From NCBI RefSeq assembly GCF_014133895.1, contig NC_050727.1, forward strand, positions 744,001 through 808,000: a stretch of DNA of 64,000 nt. Reading direction: 5' to 3'. The notes beneath the pieces are model-generated. The model searched no databases. It was given only the letters and a program-made list of their open reading frames with translations, and was not told where the DNA came from. Numbering within the stretch: position 1 is the first letter of the stretch; every line of letters begins with the position of its first letter. This document shows, one piece after another, positions 58,467 to 64,000 of the stretch. A program made the position numbers and the translations under genes. This DNA is from Torulaspora globosa (Eukaryota > Ascomycota > Saccharomycetes > Saccharomycetales > Saccharomycetaceae).

Positions 58467-60554
58467 TCAGACTGAAGATACTATATCACTGGCGTGTCTC
58501 AAGATTTCAACCATCTTTTTACATTCCTTTCTCCTTTGTATGGTGATCTCATTTTCCTTTGTTAACTCGTTTATATCTTGGTTTCCATAAAGCTTTTCAA
58601 GTAACACTTTTTGGATGTCCTTCTTACTTTTAACAATTAACTTTAACATTAAGGCCTTGGGAATGATATCCGCAACAGTTCTTTTCACAATACTGAAGTA
58701 GCTGCTAATCAAAAGCTTGATGACCTCAGTCTCAAGAGTTTCCCTTTCTGTCATCTGCCCAGTTGCTTTCAAAACAGGTGGTGGTGACTCCAACGCTGCC
58801 AATTTCTTCTTGTTTTTAGTGGAAAAGAATCCACCAAAGAATCCTGATTTTTCCTCAGCAGCTGCAGTCTTGGCCGAAGGTGGCTGACCTTGAATTGGTT
58901 TACCTGTTTTGGGATCAAGTGCGGGTTGGCGAGGATGTAACCTCTCTTCTACCATTGCCATAGCTTGCGAACCCTTTAGTAGGTCAGGATGTGCAGTGTT
59001 AATGTAAGTTTGTTCCGAGCTGATAATATCAACTACGAATTCATTTGTTGCCACTATAGCTTCTTTCAAGAATTCAATGAATTGGTTAGATATAGCTTCT
59101 CTCAATGCTGGGTATCTGGCGTATTTGGTTTGTGATATTATTTGCTTTAGCATTCGGACCAGCTCATCGAACACAAGGCTTACCAAGCGCAAGGAGGGTT
59201 CTTCACACCGTCTGATCTGTTGTTTGACTAACACTTCGAAGGCTTCTGTTCCAACGAACAGGGAAGGTGCCGAACCAGAACTGTTGTACATGATTGTTCT
59301 GATGTCGGAGTCCTTGATCTGGTCAAAGGGGTCTAGTGCATCGATACCATTCTTAAACACTTCATGAAAAACAAATGAAATTCTAGCACCTCCGGAAAGT
59401 TCTTGACTTGAAAGCTCCTTAGCCTCACCATCCAAAATTCCAGCGTATTCGTTAGAAAAATCAGTGATCATACTCAACACAACAGAACTGGGAGAATCCA
59501 TACTCTCTGGGCCGAGATTGAATAACTCGTTTTGATACTTCTTCAGAGTGGCCTCAATTTTAGCCTTTATATCAGGAAGGGTTTGTCTAATGTGGTGTAG
59601 AAGAATGGAATTAAGCTTCTTGGCTAAGTAAGGAGTACCACAATAATGAGCCTTTGAACTGTAAGAAGGGTGGTTTTCGAAGAAACTCCTTTCATCTTTA
59701 AGAGCATCCCTGATCGTTTTCTTTCTTTCAATATCCTTTTGTCCTCTGTTTATGACTGGAATATACCCATATCTCAGTGGAATGACCCTTCCAGCAAGGA
59801 TATCAATAACATCCGTACCTTGATCCATCAGGTCGACTTTTGTTAAAACACCAATTGTCCTCATTCCCTCTGGATCAACCTCTCTGGCAAGCTTTAAACC
59901 ATCACTATTAGCTAAATCTGTGTTTGCAGCGTTAACAGATAATATTATCGAGTTGGGCTTGGAAATATATTTCAAAAGCATATCTTTGATCTGTTTCTCG
60001 ATATCAGGCGGTTGGTCACCAACTGGGACTTTAGTGAGACCTGGTAAGTCGACCAAAGTCAACGTGAGAATATGTGGAGAATAAATTCTAAGGTTAATTG
60101 GAATAGGGGAGATACCAGAATTTGGTCCGGTTAGCTTATCCGTTTCTCTAACAATTTCCTGTCTTATTTCATCAAAATTGTAAAACTTCTTGCCAGGCAG
60201 GTGCAAAAACTCGCCCCATTCCTCTGCATTATCTTCTGATTGGCTCTTATTATTTGCTTTATCATCACTAACATGCAAATCGATCAGCTCATTTGCTGCG
60301 GAATCCACGTTGTGGCTGTCCTTCTTGACTCTTCTGTTAACCAGCTGCAGCACCAACGGTCTTCTCGTCACAATACCAGTGCCTCGTGGCAAAAAGTCCC
60401 TACCAACAATATTTTCTAAAACGGAAGATTTACCGGAGGATTGCGATCCAACGACCGTGATCTGAGGCAGGTCAATAGGCGACTGAGAGCCACCACCAAG
60501 AGGTGCCAGGGCATCTTGAAGTTTGTTGATCGTAGATATTAAATGCTCATCCAT
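58467..60554 (-). CDS. VPS1: Dynamin-like GTPase Vps1
   Basis: 695 aa. Dynamin-family GTPase for Golgi-to-endosome sorting, peroxisome fission and endocytosis. G1 [16 protein letters not shown] (about residue 36), switch [15 protein letters not shown]3 [17 protein letters not shown]4 [14 protein letters not shown]. The stalk follows ([20 protein letters not shown]), then a low-complexity insert B ([20 protein letters not shown]) in place of a PH domain. The C-terminal GED begins around [24 protein letters not shown] residues ([15 protein letters not shown] seen). The start [16 protein letters not shown] is conserved. Matches Sc YKR001C, the first gene right of CEN11. Confidence 0.98.
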   Translation of the reverse strand: MDEHLISTINKLQDALAPLGGGSQSPIDLPQITVVGSQSSGKSSVLENIVGRDFLPRGTGIVTRRPLVLQLVNRRVKKDSHNVDSAANELIDLHVSDDKANNKSQSEDNAEEWGEFLHLPGKKFYNFDEIRQEIVRETDKLTGPNSGISPIPINLRIYSPHILTLTLVDLPGLTKVPVGDQPPDIEKQIKDMLLKYISKPNSIILSVNAANTDLANSDGLKLAREVDPEGMRTIGVLTKVDLMDQGTDVIDILAGRVIPLRYGYIPVINRGQKDIERKKTIRDALKDERSFFENHPSYSSKAHYCGTPYLAKKLNSILLHHIRQTLPDIKAKIEATLKKYQNELFNLGPESMDSPSSVVLSMITDFSNEYAGILDGEAKELSSQELSGGARISFVFHEVFKNGIDALDPFDQIKDSDIRTIMYNSSGSAPSLFVGTEAFEVLVKQQIRRCEEPSLRLVSLVFDELVRMLKQIISQTKYARYPALREAISNQFIEFLKEAIVATNEFVVDIISSEQTYINTAHPDLLKGSQAMAMVEERLHPRQPALDPKTGKPIQGQPPSAKTAAAEEKSGFFGGFFSTKNKKKLAALESPPPVLKATGQMTERETLETEVIKLLISSYFSIVKRTVADIIPKALMLKLIVKSKKDIQKVLLEKLYGNQDINELTKENEITIQRRKECKKMVEILRHASDIVSSV

Positions 60555-62877
<2,323 letters not shown>

Positions 62878-63221
62878 CGAGAAGCAGTATTTGGAGAGAC
62901 CGATAATTAACAAGTAAATATCTCAAACTTTCATTTCTTTAGTTCCGCTCCACTTGCCATCAGTTGCGGCACAAATGCGCCAGGTTTGCGAATTCAAGAT
63001 GAACCCTGAAATATGCGCTGCATGTGATAAGCGACGCGTACTTGATTTTTTCACTCGAAGGTCAAGCCTACTTCAAACGAGAATTACATGACAAGACGGG
63101 CCACAGGCGAAAAGGGGTTAATTTTGTTATCAGTGTAACACGACTGAGCAAGGATTCGAGTTCATAAGTTGTTTTGTTCTGTTTGTTACAAAATCTTTTC
63201 AGAAGTATAGGAGAGTGAGGA
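62878..63221. promoter_or_regulatory. PAP1 3' and OSH6/7 promoter region
   Basis: 344 bp between co-oriented genes. No gene or clear binding site recognised. Confidence 0.5.
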
Positions 63222-64000
63222 ATGATGCCTTTGAGCAAGTTGAAGGCAATGTCCGTGCACGGGAGCTCTGCTAGTTCTCTCAGCAAAGATCTTTATTCAG
63301 ATGGCCCAGTCGACACGGATGACTTGGATGAGAATGATGAGTCAGGGCAGAATATCTTACTGAACATTATTTCCCAGTTGAAGCCCGGCTGTGACTTGTC
63401 TCGCATAACACTGCCAACGTTTATTCTGGAGAAGAAGTCGATGCTGGAAAGAATCACAAACCAATTGCAGTTTCCCGATCTGATTTTGGATGCACACAAT
63501 GAGAAAGATAAGCTTCAGAGGTTTGTCAAAGTGGTCAAGTGGTATTTGGCCGGTTGGCACATTGCACCCAAGGCTGTCAAGAAGCCCCTAAATCCTGTGC
63601 TGGGGGAGCACTTTACTTGCTACTGGGATTTGCCAAATAAACAACAAGCTTTTTACATTGCAGAACAAACAAGCCACCATCCTCCTGAATCCGCCTATTT
63701 CTACATGATTCCGGAATCAAGAATAAGAGTTGACGGTGTGTGCATACCTAAATCCAGGTTCTTAGGTAATTCGACGGCTGCCATGATGGCCGGGCTAACC
63801 GTCTTACAATTTCTCGACCTCACTGACTCAAACGGGAAACCTGAAAAATACACTCTTTCCCAACCTAACATGTATGCTCGAGGCATCCTGTTTGGTAAGA
63901 TGAGAATTGAGTTAGGAGATCATATGATTATCAAAAGCCCGGATTATGAGATAGACATTGATTTCAAAACGAAAGGCTTTATATCTGGAACATACGATGC
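63222..64000 (+). CDS. OSH6: Osh6/Osh7 oxysterol-binding-protein homologue (3' partial)
   Basis: Lipid-transfer protein that exchanges phosphatidylserine for PI4P between ER and plasma membrane. The first 259 codons are visible; the frame is open to the window end. The start at 63222 has two adjacent ATGs (MMPLSKLKAMSVHG). After a short Ser/Asp-rich lead, the ORD domain begins about residue 40: ILLNIISQLKPGCDLSRITL (lid and core), KWYLAGWHIAPKAVKKPLNP, the OSBP signature EQTSHHPPESAYFY, and LFGKMRIELGDHMIIKSP. No PH or ankyrin domain, which places it with Osh6/Osh7. After PAP1 it corresponds to Sc YKR003W (OSH6); OSH7 is its duplicate. Confidence 0.96.
   Translation, partial: MMPLSKLKAMSVHGSSASSLSKDLYSDGPVDTDDLDENDESGQNILLNIISQLKPGCDLSRITLPTFILEKKSMLERITNQLQFPDLILDAHNEKDKLQRFVKVVKWYLAGWHIAPKAVKKPLNPVLGEHFTCYWDLPNKQQAFYIAEQTSHHPPESAYFYMIPESRIRVDGVCIPKSRFLGNSTAAMMAGLTVLQFLDLTDSNGKPEKYTLSQPNMYARGILFGKMRIELGDHMIIKSPDYEIDIDFKTKGFISGTYD

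Overview
The window is a gene-dense yeast nuclear segment from the family Saccharomycetaceae. Genes are compact, few have introns, and the introns carry GTATGT/GTAAGT donors and yeast-type branch sites. Protein similarity to Saccharomyces cerevisiae (Sc) is high, and a point-centromere-like element lies between MET14 and VPS1, where Sc CEN11 lies. Neighbours that are split in Sc between chromosomes XI and XIII (HSL1, YPF1, UTP11, MTC2, YJU2/3 with ADH3, VPS20, CTF18, SEC14, NAM7), or between XI and VIII (UFD4, MRT4, CAP1, SFT1 with STE20, SHU1, MRP4, HSE1), are interleaved here as single copies. Sc whole-genome-duplication pairs (LAG1/LAC1, RPL14A/B, ISF1/MBR1, SEC14/SFH1, OSH6/OSH7) appear once. 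This points to a species without the duplication (Torulaspora, Zygosaccharomyces or Lachancea-like); I cannot fix the genus.

Layout. 1-9.3 kb: HSL1 (5' end outside the window), ADH3-like, YPF1, UTP11, MTC2. 9.3-13.3 kb: a CWP1-like GPI wall protein with a very unusual Asp/Lys/His-rich repeat body, a tRNA-Val(AAC), and about 1 kb without genes. 13.3-27.1 kb: a block VPS20, CTF18, SEC14, BUD2, NAM7, ISF1/MBR1, YJU3, YJU2 that is inverted relative to the Sc order. 27.5-33.4 kb: a Zn2Cys6 regulator of unassigned orthology, CUE2, MIF2. 33.6-51.2 kb: STE20, UFD4, MRT4, SHU1, MRP4, LAG1/LAC1, HSE1, CAP1, SFT1, RPL14. 51.3-57.6 kb: BYE1, AUR1, MRP17, DID4, MET14. 57.6-58.5 kb: MET14 promoter and candidate centromere. 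58.5-64 kb: VPS1, PAP1 and the start of OSH6/7 (cut by the window end).

Functional themes are housekeeping: morphogenesis kinases (HSL1, STE20, BUD2), ESCRT and vesicle traffic (VPS20, DID4, HSE1, SFT1, SEC14, VPS1, OSH6), sphingolipid synthesis (LAG1, AUR1), ribosome biogenesis (UTP11, MRT4, RPL14), RNA metabolism (NAM7, CUE2, YJU2, PAP1) and chromosome segregation (MIF2, CTF18, and the centromere itself). Four spliced genes or gene models were rebuilt by hand: SEC14, SFT1, RPL14 and DID4. The most unusual items are the charged-repeat wall protein, paired consensus PDREs before the ceramide synthase, a recurrent intergenic TGAGTTAAC element, changed APC/C degrons in HSL1, non-TACTAAC branch sites, and the inversion bounded by a tRNA gene and a lineage-specific regulator.
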